Positions 63,376 through 64,000 of a stretch of 64,000 nt of DNA are shown one piece after another (within the stretch, counting starts at the first letter, position 1; every line of letters starts with the position of its first letter). Below the pieces are notes generated by a model. The model was not told the DNA's origin and did not search any database. It saw nothing but the letters and a program-made list of their open reading frames with translations. A program made the position numbers and the translations under genes. Source of the stretch: Myxococcus eversor (GTDB lineage: Bacteria; Myxococcota; Myxococcia; Myxococcales; Myxococcaceae); assembly GCF_010894455.1 (NCBI RefSeq), contig NZ_JAAIXY010000004.1, positions 434,001 through 498,000 on the forward strand, given 5' to 3'.

Positions 63376-64000
63376 GCGCACGTTGCTTCATCGTCGCCAT
63401 CGACGGGCCCGCGGGTGCCGGCAAGTCCACGGTGTCCAAGCTGCTGGCGCGTCGGCTCGGTTTCTCCCTCGTGGACACCGGCGCCATCTACCGCTGCGTG
63501 GCGCTGATGGCGACGCAGGAGCGCATCCCCTACGACGACGACGCGCGCCTGGGCGAGCTGCTGGAGCGCGTGCGCATCCACTTCCAGGTGGTGGGCGAGG
63601 AGAACCGCGTCTTCCTCGGCGGAAAGGACGTGTCGGGGGATATTCGCTCGCCCGAGATTTCCATGGCCGCGTCACAGGTATCCGGACGTCCCGTGGTGCG
63701 CGCGGGCCTGCTCCAGCTCCAGCGGCGCCTGGCCCTGGAGTCGAGCAAGGGCTCCATCCTGGAGGGCCGCGACATCGGCACGGTGGTGTTTCCGGACGCC
63801 GACGCGAAGTTCTTCCTGGAGGCCAACCCCGAGGTGCGCGCCCGGCGCCGCTTCGAGGAGCTGTTCCAGAAGGGCGTGGAGAGCAGCCTCGACGACGTGC
63901 TCGCGGACCAGACGAAGCGCGACAAGGATGACTCCGCGCGCGCGGTGGCCCCGCTGAAGGCGGCGGAGGATGCCATCCGCGTGGACTCCAGCAGCCTGCC
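63372..64000 (+). CDS. cmk: Cytidylate kinase, 3'-truncated by the window end
   Basis: A 209-codon fragment of Cmk, which phosphorylates CMP and dCMP. It starts at GTG 63372, overlapping the hisC stop, and reads SARCFIVAIDGPAGAGKST with the P-loop GPAGAGKS. Family motifs are LVDTGAIYRCVAL, LGGKDVSGDIRSPEIS, SILEGRDIGTVVFPDADAKF and FLEANPEVRARRR. The frame is open to the end of the window, where about 15-20 residues of a normal Cmk remain to come. The dCMP deaminase at 55.2 kb acts on a related metabolite, but the two genes are not linked. Confidence 0.95.
   Translation, partial: MSARCFIVAIDGPAGAGKSTVSKLLARRLGFSLVDTGAIYRCVALMATQERIPYDDDARLGELLERVRIHFQVVGEENRVFLGGKDVSGDIRSPEISMAASQVSGRPVVRAGLLQLQRRLALESSKGSILEGRDIGTVVFPDADAKFFLEANPEVRARRRFEELFQKGVESSLDDVLADQTKRDKDDSARAVAPLKAAEDAIRVDSSSL

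Overview
The window looks like chromosomal DNA of a fruiting myxobacterium, most likely Myxococcaceae or a close Cystobacterineae relative. The evidence is very high GC with GC-rich third codon positions, a DUF2378/TIGR02265 protein (a family known essentially only from Myxococcales), a GltJ/AgmX-type GYF-TonB protein, many Ser/Thr-kinase and two-component fusions, a type I polyketide synthase, and fused isobutyryl-CoA mutase. This is inference from gene content; no rRNA marker is present. I found no tRNA, rRNA, CRISPR array, insertion sequence or prophage.

Layout. 1-7.3 kb: the 3' end of a modular PKS locus: a module with malonyl-type AT, DH, KR and ACP (its KS lies before the window), then a KS joined to a dead AT with no ACP, then a lone ACP gene on the opposite strand. 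7.4-16.0 kb (minus): a mutA-mutB-meaB-icmF operon for B12-dependent acyl-CoA mutases, divergent from an AraC-type regulator. 17-28 kb: an ankyrin/bactofilin-like fusion, a DUF2378 protein, an ABC exporter whose permease is fused to an M1 peptidase, a GH5-like lipoprotein, a peptidoglycan-binding M15-like peptidase, a NarL-type two-component pair and a lipoprotein.

28.2-32.7 kb is a sulfur-trafficking neighbourhood and the most interesting part. A tightly packed five-gene operon encodes an E1-like adenylating enzyme, a TusA-like protein, a CysO-like beta-grasp sulfur carrier ending in Gly-Gly, a second degenerate E1-like protein, and a JAMM peptidase. The two E1-like proteins have complementary losses: one keeps the nucleotide-binding site but lacks the N-terminal Arg-finger segment, the other keeps that segment but lacks the nucleotide site. 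This suggests a bacterial heterodimeric E1, by analogy with eukaryotic SAE1-UBA2 and APPBP1-UBA3. An APS-kinase-like gene with a divergent active site and a lysine/alanine-rich tail, and a three-cysteine LarE, follow.

32.7-45.5 kb: an outer-membrane-like protein, a 54-residue ribbon-helix-helix protein, truA, a GltJ-like protein, a hypothetical protein, clpX, a 1775-residue pseudokinase/AAA/GAF/histidine kinase, phytoene desaturase and a hypothetical protein. 45.5-58 kb: a large carotenoid-oxygenase-like protein, a Ser/Thr kinase-receiver-cyclase fusion, a lidless Hsp70, PrkA, a trypsin-like lipoprotein, dCMP deaminase, and a kinase/NtrC pair. 58-64 kb: a tandem ArsA/Get3-like ATPase, a TPR protein, then accA-hisC-cmk (cmk cut by the window end).

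Convergent gene pairs are usually separated by strong inverted repeats, several of which overlap stop codons. Many long open frames antisense to real genes are GC-rich shadows and were left out.
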